Assembly: GCA_025056355.1 (NCBI GenBank)
Contig: JANWWI010000024.1
Coordinates: 1 to 37,967 of the forward strand
Direction: 5' to 3'
Source of the DNA: Casimicrobiaceae bacterium
Lineage (GTDB): Bacteria > Pseudomonadota > Gammaproteobacteria > Burkholderiales > Casimicrobiaceae
Length of the DNA: 37,967 nt
The translations under genes were made by a program, and so were the position numbers. Position 1 is the first letter of the stretch, and every line of letters starts with the position of its first letter. The notes beneath the pieces are model-generated. The model was not told the origin of the DNA. It saw nothing but the letters and a program-made list of their open reading frames with translations, and ran no database searches. This document shows, in pieces, positions 26,101 through 33,906 of this stretch.

Positions 26101-27912
26101 ATGCGGCTTTCGGCGCCGTCGCGGATGTTTTGCAGCGCTCTGCGCGCGCTGGGGTCGTTGCTTGTTTGCGCGTTGGCCACGCTCGGAATGGCTCGCGGCG
26201 AGGAGCTGTTTGTCGAGCTGCGTCACGGCTGTCGCGTGAGCGGCATTCCCGCGGCGCCGAGACTTACCGTGTCATGGGTTGGCGGCTGCCGTGAGGGGCG
26301 CGCGGAAGGACTTGGTGAACTCTTCGCATTTGTCGATGGTCGCCCCCATTACATCCTGCGCGGGGAATTCCTCCAAGGACGCCTTGTGAGGCAAGAATCG
26401 CTGCGCGATTGTTCGCTTGAAGCCTGCGTCGAGCTGGTCGCGCCGGCCATGTTGGCACAGCACCTGCGCGAAGCCGAACGGCTCCGGCTGGCCGCGCGAA
26501 GCGCATCGCCCCCGGGTCCGGGTGCCGGTGGTACACCGTCGACGCCTCCTGCGCCGTCGCGCGAGGGTTTGGAGCCGGTTGTTCCCAGCACGCTTCCGGC
26601 TGCGCCGCCGGTTGCGCCGGCAATTGCCAGCGAAGTGCCGGAGCGGCGTATCGAAGTTCCCAATGCCGTCTTTATCGGCCGCTTCACCCTTGACGAGCGC
26701 GATCGCTCCGTCAGTGGACGCGGCCGCGTCGAGTATGCCGACGGAGGCCGCTATGAAGGTGACATCGTACGCGGCAGGAAAGAGGGACGCGGCATCTATC
26801 GTTGGCCAAGCGGGATGCGCTATGAGGGCGAATGGCTGGCCGATCGTCCGCATGGGCACGGTCTCTTGACCTATCCCAACGGCGATGTTTACGAGGGCAG
26901 CCTCGTTGCGGGTGAGCGTGAGGGCACCGGCACGCTCAGAGAAGCGGGCGGCGACACCTACACCGGCAACTGGCAGGCCGGTAGACGAAACGGCCAAGGC
27001 GTTGCAGTTTTCGCAAACGGTCAGCGCTACGAGGGCACGTGGCGCGATGACCGCAAACACGGCAAGGGCGTGATGCTGTTTCCCGACGGGAGTCGCTACG
27101 AGGGCGACTGGGTGGACGATCAGGCCATCGGCGAGGCCGATCTGTGGTTTGTCTCCGGCGATGCGTACACGGGCGAAGTTCGCAACGGTATGCCCCATGG
27201 ACGCGGCATCTATCGTTGGGGTTCGGGCGATCGGTTTGAAGGCGAATTCGAAAACGGGAAGCCGACTCAACGCGGGCGGATGTTTTTTGCAATCGAGGCG
27301 GTCGCTCGCCCCGAGCCGGCGGTTGCTTCACCTCCGCCGCCGGCGACGACTCCAGCCCCACCACCACCTGCGACCCCTGCGCCAGCGGCGGTCGCAACCG
27401 TTGCGCCGGCCACGTCGCCGACGCCGAACCGAACGCAGCAGTGCTTTGCGGCCTTCAATGCGGCGCAGTCTCAGGCGGCGTTGCGGCGCTTTCTCGAGCA
27501 GTTTCCCGACGATGAGTGTGAGCGCCACGCGATCGCCCGACAGAAGCTTGCCGCCCTGGCTGAACGCGAGCGCCAGGCTGCCAGAGCGCTGGAGGAACGG
27601 CAAGCACTCGCGCGCTCCTTCATCGGCGCCACTGTCGCCTTCACGCAGGAGTTTCCGTTCTGTGTGGTTGGAGTGGGCCCAGATTGCCAGCGTGTCACCT
27701 ATACCTTCAACGTCACCGCCAAGATTCGCGAAATCGATGTGCAGCGGCGCACCGCGGTCATCCAGGTGGCCGAGGTCACCTCGCTCGGACAGCGCGGCAC
27801 CCCGCATCCGCTCTTTGCCCAAGGGCGCGCGGCGGCGACCGAAGCCTTCCGCGCGCGCATGGTCGGTAGCACACAGACTCGAACGCTCTCCGAGATTGGT
27901 CTGGCTTTCTGA
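26101..27912 (+). CDS. Exported MORN-repeat protein at head of T6SS locus
   Basis: 603 residues from ATG 26101, or 595 from ATG 26125, which gives a neater signal peptide (CSALRALGSLLVCALATL, cleavage near MARG). Order of parts: signal peptide; N-terminal region of about 190 residues ending in a Pro/Ala linker; eight MORN repeats of 23 residues (about 218-401), type YEGxWxxxxxxGxGxxxxxxG; a Pro/Ala/Thr linker; and a C-terminal domain of about 160 residues starting RTQQCFAAFNAAQSQAALR. The last part has a charged helix and then a beta-rich segment (FIGATVAFTQEFPFCVVGVG). MORN repeats bind lipids or proteins. The C-terminal domain is not recognised. It precedes the kinase genes by 105 bases on the same strand, so a role in T6SS regulation or envelope sensing is inferred from context only. 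Confidence 0.8.
   Translation: MRLSAPSRMFCSALRALGSLLVCALATLGMARGEELFVELRHGCRVSGIPAAPRLTVSWVGGCREGRAEGLGELFAFVDGRPHYILRGEFLQGRLVRQESLRDCSLEACVELVAPAMLAQHLREAERLRLAARSASPPGPGAGGTPSTPPAPSREGLEPVVPSTLPAAPPVAPAIASEVPERRIEVPNAVFIGRFTLDERDRSVSGRGRVEYADGGRYEGDIVRGRKEGRGIYRWPSGMRYEGEWLADRPHGHGLLTYPNGDVYEGSLVAGEREGTGTLREAGGDTYTGNWQAGRRNGQGVAVFANGQRYEGTWRDDRKHGKGVMLFPDGSRYEGDWVDDQAIGEADLWFVSGDAYTGEVRNGMPHGRGIYRWGSGDRFEGEFENGKPTQRGRMFFAIEAVARPEPAVASPPPPATTPAPPPPATPAPAAVATVAPATSPTPNRTQQCFAAFNAAQSQAALRRFLEQFPDDECERHAIARQKLAALAERERQAARALEERQALARSFIGATVAFTQEFPFCVVGVGPDCQRVTYTFNVTAKIREIDVQRRTAVIQVAEVTSLGQRGTPHPLFAQGRAAATEAFRARMVGSTQTRTLSEIGLAF
26752..27303 (+). repeat. Eight in-frame MORN repeats, 69-base period
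   Basis: Units begin at 26752 and recur every 69 bases without any insertion through 27303: YEGDI, YEGEW, YEGSL, YTGNW, YEGTW, YEGDW, YTGEV, FEGEF. Units three and six deviate from the Gly positions, and unit eight is partly degenerate (GKPTQRGRMFF). The strict spacing is expected of a continuous MORN beta-solenoid. Confidence 0.9.
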
Positions 27913-28017
27913 AGCCTACGGTTTGCCGCAAGCGGTTTCGCCCGCGCGGATGAGCCGACAACGTGCTGGAAAACTGGTAACGTTTCGCACTGCTGTCTTT
28001 CGTCGAGAGGGCGCATC

Positions 28018-29556
28018 GTGAGCGAAGGGAACGAGAAAGTGCTCGCGGCCCACGCGAACTGCCTGCCCATTGGGACGCGTCTCGCCGATTTCGAGATCAC
28101 GGGGGTCATCGGCGAGGGTGGCTTTGGGATCGTCTACCTGGGGCGGGATCTCACGCTTGATCGCGTGGTGGCGATCAAGGAGTTCATGCCGGCCGCCTTC
28201 GCGGGGCGAGTCGATGGAGTGCGCGTGGCGGTGCGTTCGGAGGCGCATCGCGCCACCTTCGAAGCGGGGCTGCGCGGCTTCATTAACGAAGCCAAGCTCT
28301 TGGCAAAGTTTTCCCACCCAGCGCTGATCGAGGTCTATCGCTTCTGGGAAGGCAACGGCACGGCCTACATGGTCATGAAGCGTTATGTCGGCCGCACGCT
28401 CCGGCAGGCGATCGACGAGAAGCCCGGTGGGTTTTCCGAGGCCGAAATCGCTCAGATTATGGGCCCGATCTTCGATGCGCTCGAAATGTTGCACCGGGAT
28501 CAGGTGTATCACCGCGACATCGCGCCAGACAACATCATGCTCGCGGATGGGCGTTCGGTGCTGCTCGATTTTGGTTCGGCGCGTCGCATCATCAGCGATG
28601 CCACGCAAGCGCTCACGACAGTTCTCAAGCCGGGCTATGCACCGGTCGAGCAGTACAGCGATGACGGCACGCTCAAGCAGGGCGCCTGGACCGATGTGTA
28701 TGCGCTCGGCGCGGTGATCTACCACTTGGCCACCGGAAAGGCCCCCGTGCAAGCCGTCTCGCGGCTTCTTTCCGACCCGCTGCCGACGATTGCCGCGGTC
28801 ACCGAGGGGCGTTTCTCGCCGGCCTTTTCGGCCGCCGTGGCCAAGGCCATGCGTGTGCATGCGGCCGAGCGTTTCCAGTCGGTTACGGAGTTTCGTGAAG
28901 CGCTCGGATGGAACGTGGGCCTCGCGCCACAGGTCATCACTCAGCCGCCCCAGATCTGGCTCGACCCGGAGCAAACGAGTCAGCGCGGCCGAGCTTCCGA
29001 GCCGGCTACGGCGAAGCACACGAATGCCGAACGCGTCGAGCAACCGCGCGAGGCCAAGCCAAGCGGCGATCGCTCTGGAGGGCGGACCGCGGTGCTCGCG
29101 GCCGTGGGCGGACTGCTCCTGCTCGGTGCGGGCGTGGCGTTGTGGCGCCTGTTGCCTGCGAAGGCGCCGCCCATGACAAACGTGCAGCCGCCTCGCGTCG
29201 AGGCGATGGCATCGCCGGTGGCAGCAACCGCTGGGAGCGCCACCGCCGCGGGCGCCTCTGGGTCGGCACAGCCGGGCGCGGCGCGCGCAAGTGCGCCAGT
29301 GCCCTCTGCCCCGGAGCCCTCGGCACCGGCCGTTGAGCAGGCACCCGCGGCTGAGGGCTCGGTTCGCTTCGAAGTTCGACCGGCTGCACGGGTTGACATC
29401 AACGGCATCACGCGCGGCTTGTCTTCCGCGCTGGGCGAAGTCAAACTAGCGCCCGGGACGTATCGCATCGACATCATCGCGCCCGGACACGAACCGGTTT
29501 CTCGGACCATTGAGGTGACGGCTGGCTCGCGTCAAGTCGTGCGTCATTCCTTCTGA
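28018..29556 (+). CDS. T6SS-associated membrane Ser/Thr protein kinase (PpkA-like), first copy
   Basis: 512 residues from GTG. Cytoplasmic kinase domain (about 25-300): Gly loop GEGGFGIVY, ATP lysine K54 (VAIKEF), catalytic loop H165-R-D-I-A-P-D-N172, metal-binding D184 in DFGSARR, and substrate-loop equivalent GYAPVEQY. A Lys/Pro/Ala-rich linker, one membrane helix (about 357-379, AVGGLLLLGAGVALWRLL), a Pro/Ala/Ser-rich stretch and a C-terminal PEGA-like beta domain (about 445-512) follow. The single helix puts PEGA in the periplasm. Canonical Ser/Thr kinases have HRDxKPxN; here Lys is Ala, though Asp167 and Asn172 are kept. Context with TagH and a PP2C phosphatase supports a T6SS threonine-phosphorylation switch. 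22 bases before its paralogue. Confidence 0.88.
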   Translation: MSEGNEKVLAAHANCLPIGTRLADFEITGVIGEGGFGIVYLGRDLTLDRVVAIKEFMPAAFAGRVDGVRVAVRSEAHRATFEAGLRGFINEAKLLAKFSHPALIEVYRFWEGNGTAYMVMKRYVGRTLRQAIDEKPGGFSEAEIAQIMGPIFDALEMLHRDQVYHRDIAPDNIMLADGRSVLLDFGSARRIISDATQALTTVLKPGYAPVEQYSDDGTLKQGAWTDVYALGAVIYHLATGKAPVQAVSRLLSDPLPTIAAVTEGRFSPAFSAAVAKAMRVHAAERFQSVTEFREALGWNVGLAPQVITQPPQIWLDPEQTSQRGRASEPATAKHTNAERVEQPREAKPSGDRSGGRTAVLAAVGGLLLLGAGVALWRLLPAKAPPMTNVQPPRVEAMASPVAATAGSATAAGASGSAQPGAARASAPVPSAPEPSAPAVEQAPAAEGSVRFEVRPAARVDINGITRGLSSALGEVKLAPGTYRIDIIAPGHEPVSRTIEVTAGSRQVVRHSF

Positions 29557-29577
29557 ACAAGCTCGCAGCAACAACCG

Positions 29578-31389
29578 ATGTCTACGCCGATCACGACTGC
29601 TTCGAGCGCGTTGCCAGCTGGCACGAGACTCGGGGAATTCGAAATTACCGGGGTCGTCGGCGAGGGCGGCTTTGGGATCGTCTATACCGCACGCGACGTC
29701 ACGCTCGACCGCATCGTTGCCATCAAAGAGTATTTGCCAGCTGCGTTCGCGTTCCGCTCGGGGCGCGGCACGATTGAGCTGCGCTCGCCCGAACACGAAA
29801 AGACGTTTCAAGCCGGACTTTCAAGTTTCCTCAACGAAGCGCGCTTGCTTGCGCGATTCTCACATCCCGGCTTGGTGGAGGTCTATCGCTTCTGGGAAGA
29901 CAACGGCACGGCCTACATGGCGATGCGCTACTACCGTGGCGTGACGCTGCGGGAAATGATCCGGTCGCATCCGGAGGTGATTACGGAGGAGTGGCTGCGT
30001 CAGACGCTCGATCCGATTTTGCTTGCGCTGCGTGAACTGCATGCTGAACAGTGCTATCACCGCGACGTTGCGCCCGACAACATCATGGTGCTGCCAAATG
30101 GCCGATCGGTGCTCATGGATTTTGGCGCAGCGCGGCGGATCATCGGCGGGATGACCCGGGCGTTGACCACGGTGCTCAAGCCAGGCTATGCGCCGATCGA
30201 GCAGTATTCGGATGATGGTTCCATGGCGCAGGGTGCCTGGACCGACATCTACGCGATCGGGGGAGTGCTCTACCACGCGATGACGGGCAAGGTGCCGGTG
30301 CAGGCGATTTCGCGCATGATGGTCGATCCGCTCAAGGATGTGGCCACGTTGGCGCGCGGGCCGTATTCGGAGCGACTGTGTCAAGCGGTCATGAAGTGCC
30401 TGGCGGTGATGCCGGAACAGCGCTTTCAGTCGATCGACGAACTTCGCGCGGCGCTCGGATGGAGCGGTCAGACGGAGATCCAATCCCTGACAACCACGGT
30501 TGTTCCGCCCGTGGGTACTGTGGCGCGCCCGAGCGAGTCCGTGCGCGCGCCGGCCACGACGCCAACGGCCTCGGCACCTGTTGCTGAGGATGATAGGACG
30601 CCTACCGTGGTCCTTACAGGGGAGGGTAGCCGCGCGCCGACGGTCTCTCGTTCGGAGGATCCGCTTGCGGATTTACTGAAGACGGCCGCGCCCGTGGAGG
30701 TGGCAGTCTCCTCGGAAGCGGCGCCCGCGCCGACTCCGGCTTCGGCGGCGCCGGCTCAAGCGCCCACCGGGCGCAGCGCGAAGCGTCGCCCGATTCTCGT
30801 TGCAGGGTTGGCACTGACGTTGCTCGCAATCCTCGGCGGTACGTTTTACGCGCTGACGAGTACTCGGCTGGGCCAGACGCAGCAACCTCCCGCGACAGCG
30901 GCGGCCACGGCGCCAGGCGTGAAGCCTGCTACGGAAGCGCCTCCTGCGAGCGCGCCGGAGGCCAATCGCTCAACGGCGGAAGCGCCGTCTCCAACATCGA
31001 CCGTGCGCGTTGAATCCGCTGCCGCCTCGACGGGGTCGGCAGCATCGGTTGCCGTCGCACCGCCGTCACCAAGCGAGCCCGCCCAGACCCACCGCGAACC
31101 GGTCGCCTCAACCGAAACGCTTCAACAACAAGCCGCGAAGCCTGTCGCAGAGACCGCCAGTCCGGCGTCGCCTGGGGTCGAGACGGGGCGGCTCCGCCTC
31201 AACGTGAGTAACGGCTGGGCCAACGTCATCGTCAACGGGGAACTGCGCGGAACCACACCACCGCTCAGGACGCTGACGCTCCCGGTCGGCCGTTACACGA
31301 TTGAGTTGCGTAATCCAGCGGCGCCGCCGGTGGTGCGAACCGTCGAGATCCAAGCCGGCAAGTCGGTTTCAATCCATCATGCTTTTTAG
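29578..31389 (+). CDS. T6SS-associated membrane Ser/Thr protein kinase (PpkA-like), second copy
   Basis: 603 residues with the same plan as the preceding gene: kinase domain (about 20-297) with GEGGFGIVY, K50 (VAIKEY), H161-R-D-V-A-P-D-N168, D181-F-G; linker; membrane helix (about 405-428, VAGLALTLLAILGGTFYAL); a long Pro/Ala/Ser/Thr-rich region; PEGA-like C-terminus (about 535-603, with VIVNGELRGTTPPLRTL and LPVGRYTIELR). The two kinase domains are alike along their length, and the activation segments share ALTTVLKPGYAP exactly, so this is a tandem duplication. The linkers differ widely (about 90 residues longer here). Both carry Ala at the catalytic-loop Lys position. Whether one or both are active, or form a heteromer, is unknown. 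Confidence 0.88.
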   Translation: MSTPITTASSALPAGTRLGEFEITGVVGEGGFGIVYTARDVTLDRIVAIKEYLPAAFAFRSGRGTIELRSPEHEKTFQAGLSSFLNEARLLARFSHPGLVEVYRFWEDNGTAYMAMRYYRGVTLREMIRSHPEVITEEWLRQTLDPILLALRELHAEQCYHRDVAPDNIMVLPNGRSVLMDFGAARRIIGGMTRALTTVLKPGYAPIEQYSDDGSMAQGAWTDIYAIGGVLYHAMTGKVPVQAISRMMVDPLKDVATLARGPYSERLCQAVMKCLAVMPEQRFQSIDELRAALGWSGQTEIQSLTTTVVPPVGTVARPSESVRAPATTPTASAPVAEDDRTPTVVLTGEGSRAPTVSRSEDPLADLLKTAAPVEVAVSSEAAPAPTPASAAPAQAPTGRSAKRRPILVAGLALTLLAILGGTFYALTSTRLGQTQQPPATAAATAPGVKPATEAPPASAPEANRSTAEAPSPTSTVRVESAAASTGSAASVAVAPPSPSEPAQTHREPVASTETLQQQAAKPVAETASPASPGVETGRLRLNVSNGWANVIVNGELRGTTPPLRTLTLPVGRYTIELRNPAAPPVVRTVEIQAGKSVSIHHAF

Positions 31390-31398
31390 GGGTTAGCC

Positions 31399-31962
31399 AT
31401 GTCCGATGGGCGATTGACCCATGCTGTGCTGAGGCAAGGTCTGATTGCGGCCGGAACGGCTGCGTTGGTACTCGGATGCGCACCACCGCCGCAGCCCACG
31501 GTCAATTACCCGGGTACCGCCCCGGCACCGACGTCGGCCAGCGCGCCAGTGCCGCCTCCGGTGGCGCCAGCACCCATACCGGCGCCGTCGCCGGCGCCTC
31601 CGCCACCCGCTACGGGGACACCGAGCGTTGCGCCTGCGGTTCCGCAGCCGGCTGAGCCCTCAGCGGCCGAGGTGGCCCTTGCAAACGGCGTGAGCGCCTA
31701 CGAGCGTGGTGAATTCGCGCAGGCCATTCGGTTGTTGACTCCGCTCGGCAACGATGCCTCGCTCAGCGTGGCGCAACGGGTTCGTGCGCTCAAGTTTCTG
31801 GCCTTTTCCCAGTGCGTCACGGGCGCGGTGGGCGCATGCCGCACATCCTTTGAGCGCGCATTCCGGCTCGATCCGGGGTTCGATCTTGCCCGAACCGAAC
31901 ACGGGCATCCGGTTTGGGGTCCGCAGTTTGAGCGTGCACGCCGAAACGTCCTTGGACGCTAA
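31399..31962 (+). CDS. T6SS-associated lipoprotein, TssQ-like
   Basis: 187 residues. N-terminal signal with lipobox VLGC, lipid-carrying Cys27, followed by Ala, which favours outer-membrane sorting. A Pro/Ala-rich tether of about 60 residues leads to a helical TPR-like domain (about 88-187: ANGVSAYERGEFAQAIRLL, ALKFLAFSQCVTGAVGACR, FERAFRLDPGFDLARTEHG) ending HPVWGPQFERARR. That ending resembles the small TPR lipoproteins found in Burkholderiales T6SS loci and named TssQ family. It lies 9 bases after the second kinase and 24 bases before tagH. Function is not established; it may tie the regulatory module to the outer membrane. Confidence 0.7.
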   Translation: MSDGRLTHAVLRQGLIAAGTAALVLGCAPPPQPTVNYPGTAPAPTSASAPVPPPVAPAPIPAPSPAPPPPATGTPSVAPAVPQPAEPSAAEVALANGVSAYERGEFAQAIRLLTPLGNDASLSVAQRVRALKFLAFSQCVTGAVGACRTSFERAFRLDPGFDLARTEHGHPVWGPQFERARRNVLGR

Positions 31963-31986
31963 GTTTCAGAGGGAGTCCCTCGGGTC

Positions 31987-33906
31987 GTGAATAGCCTGAC
32001 TCTCACCGTCGTGACCATTGACGCCGTTGCGCCGAGCGTGCCGATCTCGGCAACCTTTGGCGAACAAGGCGGCACGATCGGTCGTGACGAAAACAGCACG
32101 CTGCAGCTGGCCGACAAGCATCGCCGGGTGTCTCGGCTTCACGGCACGATTCGCTTTGACGGGCCGGTGGCGATCTTGACGAACGCCAGCATGTCCTTGC
32201 CGATCATCGTCGGCGATCGGCAGCTCGACTACGGTGAGGCGGTGCGCATCGAAGACGGTGATTACATTGAGTTTGGGCCGTTTGTGGTGGTGGCGCATTA
32301 CAACTCGCCAAGCGCTCAAGCCGCGCGAGCGGCACAAAGTGCCACAACGATTCCGGTCAATCCCTTCGAGGCCGGTGGTGGCGTAGCCTCCGCGCCGCCT
32401 GCCGCCTCGCCAACGCCGGCACCGCCTGCCGCGCCCATCTTGCCCGCTGCGCCTGATCTCGCGGACGATCCCTTCGCCATCTATCTGGAAGGAATTGGCA
32501 CGCCCACACCGCCGAGCGTGCCGCTTGCGCCGTCGACCGCTCCCTTCGTGGAGGCGCCGACTCCGACACCGACCGCGGCGACGCCATCGGTCCTCAGTCC
32601 GCCGGCGTCGCACATCGGCGGGGTCCCGCTCGACCCGCTTGCGGCACTCGGCGGGGCCCTGCCGGAGGCTCGACCCTCACCGAGCTGGCGCGACGGCCTC
32701 GCCGAGGGCGATGCGCGCAGCGCTGAGAATCCCTTTGCTTTGCCTTCCGCGGCCGTGCGCAATACGGCCGATCCGCTATCGCTGTTCGCACCGCCGCCGT
32801 CGCCTGCTGAGAATGCGCTGGCCGGAGGCGCGGTGGCGCCGCCGGTGGAGTCTTTATTCCCGCCAGTGGCGCCGCCGCTTGCCGACCCGGTGCTCGAAGC
32901 CTTTGCGCGGCCCGGCGAACGGGCAACCCCAGGCCTTGGCGACGGAAGTCTCGACTCGCTGCTTCGTCCGAACGAGCCCACCGATCCGCTCGAAGTTCTC
33001 CAGGGTCAATCGGCACAAACGCCGCTTGCGCCTGTTGCAGACCATTTGCCGGAATTTCGGGCGGCTTTCGAGCCGCCGCGTGCGGTGGAAGCGTCGGCTG
33101 ATCTGAGCATGGCGCGACGAAGCGAAACAGGCCTTCCGGACCTCGGGCTTCCGGCGCCGGCCGCCTCAGCGTCATCACCCTTGATCTTCGAAGGGCGAGC
33201 CGCGCCGCCCGCTGAGCCATGGGCGATCTCCTCATCGAAGCCCGCTGTTTCGGGCGCGGGGCTGGCGCCGCCTCCTCCCGCTTCAACCGCCGAAGCGCTT
33301 CCCAACGGCGTGGCCGTGCTGACGCAGGCTTTTCTTGAGGGGGCCGAACTTCCCGCATCGGCGCTTCCGAACGGCCTGACGGCGGAGCAGATGCGCTTGA
33401 TCGGCGCCGTACTGCGCGCCGCGCTTGCCGGGGCGATCGATCTGCTTGCCGCACGCGCCACCACCAAGCGAGAACTCCAGGCAAGCGTCACGATCATCTC
33501 GGTGGAGGCCAACAATCCGCTCAAGTTTTTGCCGAACGCCGATGCGGCGCTCACGCAGCTGCTCGGGCGCAAGATGCCCGGGTTTATGCGGGCCGATGTG
33601 GCGATGCGCGATGCTTTTGAGGATTTGCGAGCGCATGAGGTCGGCGTGATTGCCGGCACGCGCGCGGCCCTGGCCGAAGTGCTCAACAAGTTCGATCCGG
33701 AGTGTCTCGAGCGGCGGCTGTCGAAGGGTTCCGTGCTTGAAGCGCTCCTGCCTGCCGCGCGCAAGGCGCGGCTTTGGGAACAGTATGTGAAGCTCTTCTC
33801 CCAAGTGCGGCGCGAGGCCGAAGATGACTTTCACAACGTCTTTGGCCGCGCCTTCGTCGAGGCTTATGAGCGGGAGAGCCGGCGGATCAAAGGAGGAACC
33901 CCATGA
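31987..33906 (+). CDS. tagH: T6SS-associated FHA-domain protein TagH
   Basis: 639 residues from GTG. The N-terminal FHA domain (about 22-100) has the phosphothreonine-binding elements GGTIGRDENSTLQL and RRVSRLHG (S-R-x-H). A very long Pro/Ala-rich, probably disordered region (about 115-440) follows, then the TagH C-terminal domain (about 455-639) with LRAALAGAIDLLAARATTK, NNPLKFLPNADAALTQLLG, FEDLRAHEVGVIAGTRAAL and the FDPECLERRL segment. In Pseudomonas the equivalent Fha protein, once phosphorylated by PpkA, promotes T6SS assembly and is reset by PppA. The stop overlaps pppA by four bases. Confidence 0.92.
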   Translation: MNSLTLTVVTIDAVAPSVPISATFGEQGGTIGRDENSTLQLADKHRRVSRLHGTIRFDGPVAILTNASMSLPIIVGDRQLDYGEAVRIEDGDYIEFGPFVVVAHYNSPSAQAARAAQSATTIPVNPFEAGGGVASAPPAASPTPAPPAAPILPAAPDLADDPFAIYLEGIGTPTPPSVPLAPSTAPFVEAPTPTPTAATPSVLSPPASHIGGVPLDPLAALGGALPEARPSPSWRDGLAEGDARSAENPFALPSAAVRNTADPLSLFAPPPSPAENALAGGAVAPPVESLFPPVAPPLADPVLEAFARPGERATPGLGDGSLDSLLRPNEPTDPLEVLQGQSAQTPLAPVADHLPEFRAAFEPPRAVEASADLSMARRSETGLPDLGLPAPAASASSPLIFEGRAAPPAEPWAISSSKPAVSGAGLAPPPPASTAEALPNGVAVLTQAFLEGAELPASALPNGLTAEQMRLIGAVLRAALAGAIDLLAARATTKRELQASVTIISVEANNPLKFLPNADAALTQLLGRKMPGFMRADVAMRDAFEDLRAHEVGVIAGTRAALAEVLNKFDPECLERRLSKGSVLEALLPAARKARLWEQYVKLFSQVRREAEDDFHNVFGRAFVEAYERESRRIKGGTP

